Position numbers and translations under genes: made by a program. Positions 53,614 to 64,000 of a stretch of DNA of 64,000 nt are shown piece after piece (position 1 is the stretch's first letter; the number at the start of each line of letters is the position of its first letter). Source of the stretch: Cordilura impudica (Eukaryota; Arthropoda; Insecta; Diptera; Scathophagidae); the NCBI GenBank assembly GCA_963682025.1, contig OY821522.1, positions 27,777,454 through 27,841,453 of the forward strand. Direction: 5' to 3'. Below the pieces are notes generated by a model that was not told where the DNA came from, did no database searches, and was given only the letters and a program-made list of their open reading frames with translations.

Positions 53614-56353
53614 CCCTAACCATACTAAAACGGGTACCCCGGTACCCGAACGTACTTTGAAGTCAAATTTTTCTTAAACTAAATAAAATAAAAATTTGAG
53701 GCTCCACAAGTTCCTTCAAATAACCATTTTCTAAAGTTTTTTCTCATCTTAAGCACTCTTGATTCTTTTGGATTGACTCTGGAGCCACCCAAAGTCGAAT
53801 AGTCCTTTCCCTCCTGATATGGGTACCCGGGTACCCTTATATAACTTTTTACATTTTGTATGAAAAAAGTAAAAATTTTAGTATTTTTTTGTTTATTGGT
53901 TATTTAATTCAAAAAATATTTTACATCAAACTTTGTACATGTATAAAAAATAAATAAAACTGTTTACTAATATTGTTGCATAAAAAAAAATAAAAAAAAA
54001 TTAACATCTAGTGCAGCGTGGAGCAATAGTTTTGCTATGCGTATTGCACATTGGTCGTTTACAGCCATCGCATATTTTGCGTGTTTTTCGATCAGATTTT
54101 GGATCAGTAGTCACGCAAAGGTAGCAGCGACCCTTTATTGGCAACCGACCAGTTTTATCTCGTTGGGTTGTATCTGATGGGACCGCAGCATCCTGGAAAA
54201 CTTCTTTAGGGATGGTTTTATTTGTCATAAGCTCTAGAGCTGCCCGGATGTTATTGTGTCGTGTTATATGATTATCATTAGCTCTTTCGTTCATATTTTT
54301 AGTTGCCAACTCCGCGCCAAGTGAAGTTAAAAATCCTCGACGAGAGCTTCGTTTTATTTTTGCGCTTGGATCGAGGCTGGAGTATACACAAAATGCACCC
54401 AATGCAGCCACGTCAATCATGTTGGAAAACACTGCCAATGGCCATCTATTGGTTTTGCGTTTGGTGGTATATTTAGACACCATCTAGTCCAAAACATCTA
54501 CTCCGCCTTTTGTTTTGTTATAGAAGTCATTAATCTCCTCTTTTCCATTAATAGCTGGCTCCCCTCGAGTATAATGCATTGTTCACAGAAGGAAAATACA
54601 CTTCTTATTCTTGGTCACAATAGACAAAAGTGTTCCGTTTTTGTTGAAACCATATCGGGGTGTACCTATATCGTCCGTTGGGTTTGGACGTAGCTCTTTT
54701 GGAATATAGGCTTTGTTTTGTCGAAGGGTACCGACGAAACTTATTCCTCTAACTTGTAGCCGATTGGCCAAAGGAAGTGAAGTGAAAAAATTGTCGGTTG
54801 TTACATTTGTTCCAGATTGTTTGTAGAAATCCACCAGATCTAGAACGATGTTTTCTCCTACATTTACCTGTCGTTGACCACCAGGTGGCTTGCCTGTGTA
54901 AATGATTCCATTCAAAGGATAGCTATTGGCTGTGTTACACAACCAAAATATTTTTATTCCGTATTTAGCTGGCTTTGAGGGAATATATTGAGTGAAACTG
55001 GTTCTACCTCTAAATGGAAATAACTGTTCGTCTACTGCCACATTTTCATCTGGAAAATAATTTAAACGTAGATTCTGCATCAACATATTCCAGATATCGG
55101 AGATAGGAGCAGCTTTGTCTGTTTGTTTGCGTGTCGCTCTTGTGAAAGCATTGTCAAAACGTATTACGCGTAGTATTTGCTGAATCTTTCGCGACTTAAC
55201 GATGCTTTGTATAAAGGATGACTGTAATTCCCCCATAGAATTGAAGGAGGATCATCGTTGTCACCATTTACACCCATGACCAGTAAAATTCCAATAAAAG
55301 CGTCAAGTTCTTCCATTGAAATCAGTCGAAACTGGCGAGGTTTCAATTTTAAAACTGCAATATCCGCTGCATTTTTCTGATTGAAATCCAGTGCTATTTC
55401 ATTGCCTTTTTTGTTGCTGTGTCTCAGGATCTCATTTTTTATATTTTCTGACAAAAATTCATCAAATATTTCTTTTGCAGTCATCACTTTATTAAATTTG
55501 CGATGTGGTACACCTATGTACATAAACAATAAAATATATTATAACATATGGTGTTTATAGAATAAAACCAACCTTTTTTGCGCATAACATTTTGGGATGG
55601 AGTTTTAGCATTTGGGATCTCTTGGGAATACCATTCAGTCTGATCACTTGCTATATATTTTGAAGCAGTATCTGAAACTTCGCCACGCAATTCTAATTCC
55701 TCGTTGTCTTCTTCCTCTGGAGTCTCAACCACACCATCCATTTCTATATCCGAGGCTTCATCTGCATCAGGAAACCATTCGCGTTCGGTGGGAATCGTCA
55801 TGTTGTCTCCTCTACTTCCGTTTCACATAAGATATCAATATCATCTGCAGTTAATCTAATACAAATGCGTAAAATAAATGAATGTAGTTAAAAATAAAAA
55901 AAATATAAAGAAAACTTACGCGGAGATGTTAAGATATCCATTTCGCCATGGTAAACGGTCTAAAGACTTCGATGATGATATATTTGCCCTTATTTTGGGG
56001 GCTTGCCCAGCAGCACTTGGTGTAACTTTAGATGATGGTCCCGCATCAGAAGATATTGGTTCAGACACATTCATTTCCAATAACAAGTGCATTACGTTTA
56101 CGCGACATTGAAAAAATTTATAAAACAAAAAAAGCAAAGAAACACAACCGTACGCATCAGCACAAAAACGGAGAATGCAAAAATATAATCGAAACGATGC
56201 ATACCCACAGTACAATTGTATATACAATACAAACAGGGGATTCCCCGTTTTAAAATGGATACCATAAATAATAACGGACAAATAAACACACACGGGTACC
56301 CGGGTACCTTTGTCAGGAGTCTACATGTGTAAATGTTGTCAGTATGGTTAGGG
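53614..56353 (-). mobile_element. piggyBac-type transposon
   Basis: 2740 bp between TTAA sites (53610-53613, 56354-56357). Terminal repeats are CCCTAACCATACT (53614-53626) and AGTATGGTTAGGG (56341-56353), a perfect 13-bp inverted repeat starting CCC as in the family. A GGGTACC-based palindrome occurs near both ends and once inside (53631-53648, 53821-53836, 56294-56308). It carries one minus-strand transposase gene with small introns, inactivated by several mutations. Confidence 0.93.
54001..56086 (-). pseudogene. piggyBac transposase (two introns, broken)
   Basis: Exon 1 (about 55920-56086) encodes a Ser/Pro-rich N-terminus. Intron 55856-55919 (64 bp, GT...AG) joins it to LTADDIDILCETEVEE. 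Exon 2 reaches 55573 (REWFPDADEASDIE). Intron 55514-55572 (59 bp) leads to exon 3. The DDD transposase core is visible in VAVDEQLFPFRGR (about 55030), NVTTDNFFTSLPLA (about 54800) and FSNMIDVAALGAF (about 54410). The C-terminal Cys-rich finger runs CYLC, CDGC, CNTH, CTRC (54130-54001). Defects: frame change near 55801, a 1-nt deletion near 55185, TGA at 54583-54585 and TAG at 54484-54486. All catalytic Asp residues remain. Confidence 0.88.
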
Positions 56354-56357
56354 TTAA

Positions 56358-56650
56358 CGCAACTAACAGCATGGGTACAGAAAAAAACAGGAAATGGAAA
56401 ATCAGATTTTGTATTGTTACTTATGGTATAGATGGAAACGCTGTATGTATCAAATCGTGCGTTACAAAACTGGATAATATTGTTTTTGTCTTTATCTTAA
56501 TAAAATATTAGGCAGAATCAAACGAGTTCTTTTTTAGTATAGATTCAGAGTTTTTGGGTTGAATTCATTTTCAAAGATATATAGAAAAAAGTATTTCTGA
56601 ATTGTTATAGAACATTGATATATTTCAATTTGGGAATTACTGAATTAAGT
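56358..56650. other. Unassigned 3' sequence of the gypsy element
   Basis: Lies between the integrase end of the element at 56651-61479 and the piggyBac insertion. I found no LTR repeat shared with the sequence upstream of its gag. Confidence 0.5.
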
Positions 56651-57812
56651 TCACAGGTCTTTTACATGGAAGGTTCCGACAACTTTGCCAAATAAATCTT
56701 CTGAAATAAAATAATGATTACCAAGTTTCTCTTTAATTTTTGCTGGAACAAACAAAGGTGCCAATTTTGCGTTAAATCGTTTTTCTAAACTGCTTTGAAC
56801 AAAGTTCCTTCGTAGAACCTCTTGTCCAACTTGGAAGGATTGTGCCCTAGTTCTAAGATTGTACTGACTTTGGTTCTGTTCATATGCTCGTTTAATAGGT
56901 TTCTGGAGATCTTTTCTAACTAATTGCAAGTGGTCATCCTTCCGTAATTTATAAGAAGGTTCATCTAATAATTTGATATTTTTCAAAGCGGCGTATGATA
57001 TTCCATGTGTGATCATGATTACACAAATTCCGCAATGCACAGCTTATGGCCCTCAGATTTTCGTCCCATCGGGCACGAATATCTGCAATTAAAGAACGAT
57101 TAACACGTTCTGACGCATTTGCCTGTGGCGAATATAAGGCAGCGTAAACATGGTTGATACCAAAGGTGGTAAAAAACGCATTAAGGTCATTTGCCTTAAA
57201 TTGGGACCCATTATCGCTCACAATTGTCTCGGGTACCCCATAGACATGAAAAATGTGTTTTTTGAAAAATTCTTTAATAGTTATTGCAGTAAATTTTCTT
57301 AAGGGTTGTAACCAATGAAATTTACTTAAATGGTCTAGTACTATAAGCAACCCTATGTGGCCAGATTAACTTCTGGGATATGGTCCCAACAGATCTATAT
57401 AGAGTCCTTGAAAAGGTCTTATAGATATCGGTTGTTGGCCCATCTCAGGCTTCATTATGAAATTGGGTGCTTTAGTAGATTTACAAATACTACAATTGCG
57501 CACAAAATCACGTACGTCGCGAAATATGCCAGGTCAGAAAAATAAACGTTTCAGCAGATCCAGGGTTTTGGACATACCACCATGGGAAGCAGTCGGCGAA
57601 TTATGAAAGCGAGCTATCAAATCTTTGGTTAAGCCCTTAGGAATCCACAGTTTCCAATAATTTTTTTCATTTTCTTCGACACCATCACAATGATTTGTTC
57701 GTATATACACGAACCGAGCGACAATTTTGATATCAGGATACTTTTCCTGATTTTCACGAATTTTTGTTTTCAAGCTACCATATTCTGGACAATCAAAGAA
57801 CGGAGAAGTCAA
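56651..57812 (-). pseudogene. pol: Integrase of the RING-gag gypsy element
   Basis: Zinc region HNSPTASHGGMSKTLDLL and CSICK (57600-57510, split by a stop near 57535), core with LYIDLLGPY (about 57400), TIVSDNGSQFKA (about 57215) and SPQANASERVNRS (about 57120), then a C-terminal part in another frame (56651-57040) with LRTRAQSFQVGQEVL and FHVKDL. A TAA near 57368 and a frameshift near 56990 break it. The catalytic D, D and E are all present in the conceptual product. Confidence 0.82.
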
Positions 57813-57862
57813 ATCAATCTCAGGACTGAAAATTCAATTGTGTACATCTCATCGCTGTGTAG

Positions 57863-58162
57863 TCAAGAAAGAGCATCTGGAACCACATTGTGTTTTCCCT
57901 TGCGATGGCTAATAGTAGAGTTAAAGGCCTGCAACTTCAGCACCCAACGAGCCAGTCTGCCGCTTAACTTCGGTTGTCGCATTAGCCATACAAGACTCGA
58001 GTGATCTGTGATCACTTCGAATTCCTGTAGTTCTAAATAGCATCTAAATCTATAAATGCCTTCTAAAGCAGCGAGGCACTCTCGTTCGGTAACGCTGTAG
58101 TTTCTTTGCGCTGAGTTCAGCTTTTTGCTCATATAAGCTATTGGTTTTTCTTGACCAAGCAC
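57863..58162 (-). pseudogene. pol: RNase H of the RING-gag gypsy element
   Basis: The readable frame starts with GFCDASDHGIDAVLGQEKP (from about 58195) and contains KKLNSAQRNYSVTERECLA, VITDHSSLVWLM and NVVPDALS, the normal series of Ty3/gypsy RNase H blocks. A stop at 58199 separates it from the RT, and about 60 residues of the RT thumb/connection are missing. Confidence 0.85.
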
Positions 58163-58198
58163 AGCATCAATACCATGGTCGCTAGCATCACAAAATCC

Positions 58199-59416
58199 TC
58201 ATACTTGCTTCAAGTTTTTTGGAATTGGCCAATTGCGAATTGCAATTACTTTTTCTGAATCAGTGATGATGCCACCATCACCAATCACATAACCGAGGTA
58301 TTTAACCCTGGTAACGCAAAAGTGACTTTTTGAAACGTTCAAAGTGAAGTTAGCTTTTCGAAATTGCTCTTCAATTCGCACTTAAAATGCAAGGTGTTGT
58401 GTAAAATCTTCCGATACTATTATTAAATCGTCGAGATATCCAAAAACACAATTTTTGAGATCAGCTGGAATAATCTCGTCCATTAATCGGCACATCGTTT
58501 GGGTTGCTTTGCACAGTCCAAATGGCATAACGACAAATTGGTATAGCAGTCTACCAGGAACTGTGAACGCTGTCAAAGGTTTTGCTTTATCGGATAAACT
58601 GATTTGCCAATATGCGTCCTTGAGATCTAACTTTGAAATCAAATTGGCTTTTGGAAGACGCGAAAAGATTCCCTCAATCAATGGTAACGGATAAGCATTC
58701 TTTTTGGTGAACAAATTTATCTTTCGTGCATCCAAACAGAGGCGTACTTTGTGTGGTTTTATAACCATTCTCATTGGAGAACTCCAAGTTGAATTTGAGG
58801 GTTCAATTACACCCAGTGTTAACATACGGTCTATTTCCTCAAACATCAATTTTTCTACTGCCGGGGAAACCGGATAAAAACGTTGCTTAATCGGCTTGGT
58901 GTTACTTACGTCTATCTCATGCTTAATTAAACTAGTTCTTCCTAATCCTTGCTTTTCGAATTTTGGAAATAGAGAGATTACATCTTTTAGTTGTTGTTGT
59001 TGACCATTTGCTAACGGATAATAAATTTCGTCTGACTCACAATCAGTATTTTCTTTTGTATCGGACAGACAATTGTACTTTTCCTCTACATCGCACAATG
59101 CAGACGGACATAAGTTAAAAACCGTTTTATTAATTAAATCTACCGATGCAATTATATTTGGTATTAAATCAAAAGCCTTCCAAAAATCAATTCCTAATAT
59201 CACCCGTTGTGATATTGTGGGAATAATAAATAGATTTAAAGGGCGAACTGTATCTTTATAACAAATATTTACATTTAGCCATCCTATAACTTGTTGTGAT
59301 TTCCCATCCGCCTTTTTTACAAACGAAGTACATTTAGTGAAATTTTCAAATATTGGGAAACCTTCATGAGTCAATTTGGATCCTATACAACTAATACTTG
59401 CGCCTGTATCTAGCAA
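58199..59416 (-). pseudogene. pol: Protease and RT of the RING-gag gypsy element
   Basis: 58382-59416 is open for 344 codons. The protease has MLDTGASISCIGSKL at its start and VILGIDFWKAFDL. RT follows with SNSTWSSPMRMV, LISKLDLKDAYWQISL, VVMPFGLCKATQTM and catalytic FGYLDDLIIVSED (about 58440). A stop at 58382 shifts the thumb (58199-58381, FCVTRVKYLGYVIG) into another frame. Compared with other copies of gypsy RT the catalytic residues are in place. Confidence 0.88.
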
Positions 59417-59856
59417 ACCATATTCTGAATAATTTGGGAATGATATTTTAGCACAGTATCATTAATCATTAGAGTTGTTCACAATTTCTGAAACCAATAG
59501 TTTGTACATAATTTTTTCGATTTGTAAAAATTTCTTAATCGCACAGTGGACCATTTTGTTCTTTTGATACTCAATTTAGCAATTGATGAATTTTCAAAAA
59601 TTTCATTGCGTTTTGCAATATAGAGCTCCCACCGTTTGTGATATGGCAATCTTGGGTAAATTATTTTCTCTTAATCATTATCATTTTGAGAAAGTGGACT
59701 ATTTCGTTTTAAAATATCATATCCAGTGAAATCTTGCTCTGGATGTCATTAACAAACTCCGAATTTAAGATCGTTTTAATATGTAAGTTAGGAGTAGAAT
59801 CCTTTGTCAATTCCGGTAAGCCATGGTCAATATAGGAAGCATTGGAAAAATTAACT
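59417..59856 (-). pseudogene. Gag-pol linker, degraded
   Basis: Coding remnants in two frames connect gag to the protease, with several stops. Nothing beyond low-level similarity to a linker can be stated. Confidence 0.5.
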
Positions 59857-60889
59857 TTAAAATTTAATTGAGTTACTTTTTCGGAACTTGCTTGTAGTTT
59901 TTTGATCTACGAGACAAACAATTCGGGCATTTCGGTTTGTATGTGTTTTTCGCACAACAACCATAGCAAAATATGGTCTGATCATGGAGACAATCCTCCC
60001 AATGATGACGAGGTTGATCGCAATTCCGACACTTAGGAATTGAATCCGTTTGTTGAGCAGCGTCAATTGAAGTAGCTTGACTTTCGGTCGAATTAAATTC
60101 TGTATCGAAATTAGTATCAATCTCGGATATTTCCCTGCGAGAAGCAAATGCACTATTATTAGTATTTGAATTACGAACTGTAAAATTCCTCCTTACATAT
60201 TCGTCATTGAGAAGACTTTCACGCTTCTGTACTAATTTCGTTAATTGCGAGAAAGATTGAACTTCCAGATATAATAATTCATGGCGAATATCAGGTCTTA
60301 AATTTCGGGTCATAATCTCAATCAAATCCGAGTCGGAAAGAGGTATTGGCAGACGATCCATTATATTCGAAATCGCTTCATAAAAAGTATCAAAGGACTC
60401 TCCGGGCTTTTGTTTACGGTTTCGTATTTCTTCACGAATATCATATGGGGATTTCGAGTCTTTGTACTGGGACTTAATAGCATTGCAGAATTCATTCCAA
60501 TCAACCCGTTCGACTTGCTTATGATATTTCCAGAACCAGTCTCGAGCTTTACCAGACAGCAAAATGTGAAAATTTTTTGTGATGATATTGAAATCACCAT
60601 TGAAATTGTCATGGGTTAAAACACGTACTCTATAAAGAAACTATTCTACACGAATAGCGGATAATCCATCAAACTTTAAGCCCCAGTTCTGAATTATTGA
60701 CGTTATTTTGTCCGTATTAAAACTTGATGAAGTCGAATAAACTGAATTTCGGTTTAAAGCAGAAGGAGTAATTGGTACATAATTCTGTGAACAATAAGGG
60801 AAAGGTTGGCCATTATTTAATGGTACATTATTATTGTTTCGTAATAAGGAATGTGACAAATGATTGTGTGAAGTAGTCTCTACTGACAC
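59857..60889 (-). pseudogene. gag: Gag (capsid and nucleocapsid) of the RING-gag gypsy element
   Basis: ATG 60889 opens an Asn/Ser-rich segment ending at 60641 (stop in the DGLSAIRVE block). The capsid frame continues at 59873-60562 with SGKARDWFWKYHKQ, KQKPGESFDTFYEAI and MTRNLRPDIRHELL. The nucleocapsid has one canonical CCHC knuckle (CRNCDQPRHHWEDC) followed by a Cys-only pair array (CYGCC...KCPNC). A frame break lies near 60600-60640. Confidence 0.82.
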
Positions 60890-60945
60890 ATTATTTATTT
60901 ATTTTATTTTTTATTATTATTTATTTTTTATTTATTTATTTATTC
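60890..60945. repeat. (ATTT)n/(TTA)n microsatellite between RING and Gag segments
   Basis: A 55-bp AT-only tract containing ATTT and TTA repeats. It lies exactly between two ORFs that look like parts of one protein. Confidence 0.85.
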
Positions 60946-61479
60946 ATAATAGATTACATTAGGTCTCAAATTTAAATTTTGTAGAACTTTTGTAACATTT
61001 ATCATCATTTTGTTAATTTCGCGGTAGTCTAACGACATAGAAGCCAAATTATTAGATGAAGATCGATTAGCATTATCGTTTTGATTATTACTTTGAAAAA
61101 CTGGACTATTCCGGTTAAGCGGTGAATTGCGGTTATTATGTGGAGTTCTTAGCACTTGTGGCTCCATCACAGTATGATCTACTACAGATTGGGTTTCTTG
61201 AAAAAGATTTCTACTGAAAGTTCTAGTATTGTATTGTTTCGACATCGCCCCTCGAGGTCTACCTTTAAGTTTCGGTGGTTGTTTAATTGGAAAAGTTATA
61301 GTTATCTTTTGTAAATCTGCTAACTCGCATGTGATTTGACAAATAAGACATTGTGTATAACTGGATAAATAATTTTCTATACATGCTCTTTGAAAGGCAT
61401 GATTACAACAAACTATGATCAGACACGCAATTTTTTCATTCATTACTTCTGAACATATGTGACAAATTGGAAAGGACAC
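60940..61479 (-). CDS. RING-like zinc finger N-terminus of Gag
   Basis: 179 codons. Residues 6-50 read CHIC...VCCNHAFQRACIENYL...CLIC, the layout of a RING finger (Cx2C, CxHxxxxxC, Cx2C). In the central part C-N-H-A-F-Q-R-A-C the usual second His is Gln, so one zinc ligand is lost. After it come a basic RPRGAMSKQYNTRT segment and a long Asn/Ser-rich linker ending near the microsatellite, in the same strand and order as the gag ORF. RING domains mostly act as E3 ubiquitin ligases; here the role in a retroelement is unknown, and the Gln change suggests loss of function or decay. Confidence 0.7.
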   Translation of the reverse strand: MSFPICHICSEVMNEKIACLIIVCCNHAFQRACIENYLSSYTQCLICQITCELADLQKITITFPIKQPPKLKGRPRGAMSKQYNTRTFSRNLFQETQSVVDHTVMEPQVLRTPHNNRNSPLNRNSPVFQSNNQNDNANRSSSNNLASMSLDYREINKMMINVTKVLQNLNLRPNVIYYE

Positions 61480-62708
61480 AACTGCTTGGGCTGATGCTTG
61501 AGCATCGGTGAAAAAGTTGAATTTTGAATTTGAACTTGATTTTTATCTTAAAATTTCAAATTTTATAACAAATATAATTCTGTTTTCTGTAAACAAAATT
61601 CTTTATACAATAGCTTGTTTTCTTGTATGGTGAAATTAGTCAGGGTTAGACAAATTCTGATGAATACAAAACACAATTGGTCTAATATAAAAGTAACAAA
61701 CCAGCCAAAGTAACAAACCAGCCAAAGCATAATTATTTTGTATCTTCTAAGCTAACTAATCTTTATTGGATGCGTTAATGCATTCTGCAAAATAAACATT
61801 TTCCTAATCAAAGATTAGTGCCTGATAACTAAGTTACAAAAACATTTTACTTAATAATATTTAAAAACTTTTGCATAATAATGAATAAGTTTTTAAATTT
61901 TTCTTACAACATTTGAAAGTAATGCACAGAGGCTAATCGGTTATATTACACTGTGGAACAAATTCACGTTAGCAAAAGTTTGGTCGATTCTGACAGTGAG
62001 GGGAGAAAATAGAAGCTACATTAGAAGACCCGTATCGCGGCGTTTGTTTATGTTAGTTCGATTTTTTTTTTAATCGACCTTCGAACTTTGCTGTCAAATG
62101 CCGATTTTCAGCATATTGTCTATATGGTTTTTTGGCTATAACTCGTCGACTAATTGACATTTTTCAATCTGTAAAAGCCAAATTATTGCTAGAGCCCTGT
62201 GCAACAATTAAAATTTTTAAAAAAAATTGATTTAGAAAATTTTTGTGGTGCTTATGAAGCAAAATGTTGGAAAAATTATTTTTTTTTTCATGCTCTTTGA
62301 AAATATTTTCCACAAAACTAAGTCTTTTTTGCTTTTTGTTTGATCTTATAATGCTTCTCAGTTTCTTCAATAAATTTCATTTCAAAAGAAAATGGTCTTA
62401 GTCGATAATTTGCGTTAAAAATCCCAAAACCATTAAATAAATGCGATTTTAAAAAGGGAAGTTCAAAGAAATAGGAATTAGTAAAACAACTTTTTTGTTT
62501 TCAACCACCGCACAGGTAGCAATTTTTTCTATATCGTACAAGCGAAATAATTTCAAAAATGAAGATTCAGTTAAGACTCGAAACTCAGCCGAAGCTGATG
62601 TCTTTTAATTTTCGCTTGGTCGTGATAAAATTCGCTATTAATTTTTTTGGAACTTATTTCATTTTGTGAGTGATTAAAGTTAAGTGCATCGGTTTCATAA
62701 AAATAACA
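61480..62708. other. No gene seen; upstream of the RING-gag element
   Basis: AT-rich. A 5' LTR would be expected here but no copy of it was found downstream. A short tandem repeat AGTAACAAACCAGCCA occurs twice at 61690-61721. Confidence 0.55.
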
Positions 62709-63515
62709 AAAAAACAAGTAAGAAAATTATAGTCGGCCTAGACCGACTATACCATACCCTATACCATGCGTTTAGAGACCCTATCTCTTAGACCAAACTA
62801 ACTGGACATAGAAAATAAGATAAACTAAATTTGAGTGGGATTTTTATTAATTTTTTTGGCTGCAGATATCAAAAAGTTCATATCGGATGCTATATCTATA
62901 TGGGCACTAGGCCTAAAATTGGACCGATCCTGATCATGTCTGGTAAAGTCTCTTGTATTTTGCAAAAATATATACAAACAAAATTTGAAAAGAATCGGTG
63001 CAACATTTTTGTTTTTTGATAGATTTAAGTGCAGATCGGGAGGCAGCTCTATATGGGGCCTATGAGTAACGGTTGTCCCATAGGGATAATTTTTAGACTA
63101 CTCATTCATGGATGTAATAAATGCATACAAACCCAATTTGAGTAAGATCTATATCATAATTTGGATGTTAATGCAATTTATGTCGATTTCATAGAGGTCA
63201 TTTGTATGGGGGCTAGGTCTGAACATGGACCAATTTTCACCAATTTCAACAGCGTTCATCCTATGGCCGACAAAAGCTTATATACCAAATTTCGTTAAAA
63301 CATACTCATATTTGCGACCTGCAGTTTGATTACAAGATTTACATGGACACACAGACGGACGGACACACGGACTGACATCGTTAAATCGAATCAGATAGTG
63401 ATTCTGATTCGATCGGTATAATAAAAGATGGGTCTAGGTCAAATATTTTTGGTAGTTACAAACAGCAGCACAAAGTCATTATACCCAAACCACATAGTGG
63501 TATATGGTATAAGCA
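62709..63515. repeat. Dispersed hairpin-headed repeat, second type
   Basis: Starts ACAAGTAAG (62714), followed by a perfect hairpin TATAGTCGG-CCTAGA-CCGACTATA (62728-62751) and CATACCCT. The body contains GACGGACGGACACACGGAC (63355-63373) and ends with TTATACC...GGTATAA (63479-63512). The arrangement matches the repeat at 30500-37784 though the bodies differ. Non-coding. Confidence 0.75.
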
Positions 63516-63540
63516 TTGTATAATATATATTGTATTAAAA

Positions 63541-64000
63541 ATGTCGGAACCAAAATTTAAAATAGACCATTTTTGTAATGTGTGTGGACGTTTCATAGCA
63601 AGCGATAAAAAATGTGCAAAGCGAGTGATTTTTTTTTTGGAAGCCTATAAACAATATTTCTCGAAAGAGTTTATCACTGACGTAAACTATGCTCCTAAAA
63701 AAGTTTGCTTTAATTGCTATTCAACTATTATGCAATGGAAAAGTGAAAAGAAGAAGGCTATGCCTTTTAGTATACCAATGATGTGGTTAGACAACAGCCC
63801 GCATCAAGAAGAAAATTGCTATGGATGTATCAACTACCATAAAACTTTGAATAGAAGGAAAACAAAGAATAAAACTTATGTAGCAGTGCCAAGTGTCCAA
63901 TTACCATTACCGCACTCAGAATTCATTCCAGTACCAACATACCGAAGTATTGGTCTTCAAACAGATGTCAGTACTACAACCGCCGCTACTACATCCATGG
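63541..64000 (+). CDS. Uncharacterised zinc-ligand protein, N-terminus (runs off the window)
   Basis: An open frame from ATG 63541 to the window end, 153 codons, no stop. Cys pairs HFCNVCGRF (residues 10-18), KVCFNCYST and NCYGCINYH suggest a zinc-binding N-terminal domain. The phrases MPFSIPMMW and PLPHSEFIPVP resemble the N-terminus of a family found repeatedly in aphids, hydra and other insects, which by memory is of transposon or repetitive origin; I cannot name it. Codon use is ordinary for the AT-rich surroundings. It begins right after the hairpin-headed repeat, so a promoter may lie inside the repeat or upstream exons may exist. Confidence 0.7.
   Translation, partial: MSEPKFKIDHFCNVCGRFIASDKKCAKRVIFFLEAYKQYFSKEFITDVNYAPKKVCFNCYSTIMQWKSEKKKAMPFSIPMMWLDNSPHQEENCYGCINYHKTLNRRKTKNKTYVAVPSVQLPLPHSEFIPVPTYRSIGLQTDVSTTTAATTSM

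Noticed and set aside
56358..61479. LTRs for the RING-gag gypsy element
   Set aside because: I compared both flanks by eye and found no shared terminal sequence, so no LTR is claimed.

Overview
The window looks like repeat-dense, probably heterochromatic DNA of a higher fly (Diptera, Brachycera). It is AT-rich. It holds nested and mostly broken transposable elements: Ty3/gypsy with an env gene, mdg1/412-like gypsy, BEL/Pao, jockey/CR1-like and LOA-like LINEs, piggyBac, an 8-bp-TSD DNA transposon and a tRNA-Asp-type SINE. I found no clear host gene, except possibly an unclassified zinc-ligand ORF that runs off the right edge at 63541. Species and family names come from remembered family features; no database search was possible.

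Layout, left to right. (1) 1-20717: a BEL/Pao element (BEL-A, + strand) starts at the window edge. A full-length env-bearing gypsy element (errantivirus type, - strand, 569-7744) interrupts its reverse transcriptase, flanked by a CCGG target-site duplication. A 7.47-kb block (4394-11863) covering most of this gypsy element and the rest of BEL-A recurs at 12889-20366 with only about 15 substitutions and a few indels. The gypsy LTR therefore occurs three times. A 1.0-kb unrelated filler separates the two copies. (2) 20718-22077: a non-autonomous DNA transposon with about 110-bp inverted repeats. (3) 22113-29405: an mdg1/412-like gypsy element (- strand) with 576/575-bp LTRs, ATAT target duplication, an internal SINE, two small ORFs upstream of gag and a leader built from repeated mini-hairpins. 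(4) 29406-38200: a jockey/CR1-like LINE (- strand) split in its ORF1 by about 7.3 kb that contains a hairpin-ended dispersed repeat and a nearly intact 3.44-kb DNA transposon (32766-36205) with an intron-containing transposase gene. (5) 39618-50930: an LOA-like LINE (- strand) split by an 8.5-kb BEL/Pao element (BEL-C, 42237-50741, TSD ACCAC). (6) 53614-56353: a piggyBac element between TTAA sites. (7) 56640-61479: a decayed gypsy element whose gag region begins with a RING-like zinc domain. (8) 62709-63515: another hairpin-headed dispersed repeat, then the edge ORF.

The most unusual material is in the BEL/Pao elements. Both BEL lineages carry an extra ORF after the integrase. In BEL-C it duplicates the Gag zinc-knuckle and protease-like module of the main polyprotein. 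In both lineages the ORF's ATG sits just after a convincing branch point, polypyrimidine tract and AG, as if it were made from a spliced subgenomic RNA in the position env occupies in retroviruses. In BEL-C the stop codon of this ORF opens an array of ten further small palindromes. Eight of them share a fixed CCTT loop but have different, internally complementary stems. That pattern points to selection or copying at the level of structure and is the best candidate for something undescribed.

Most polyproteins carry stops, frameshifts or deletions in catalytic sites, described per entry. The open frames that survive are the gypsy env, the BEL-C gag-protease-RT frame, the BEL-C 3' ORF and most of the DNA transposase.
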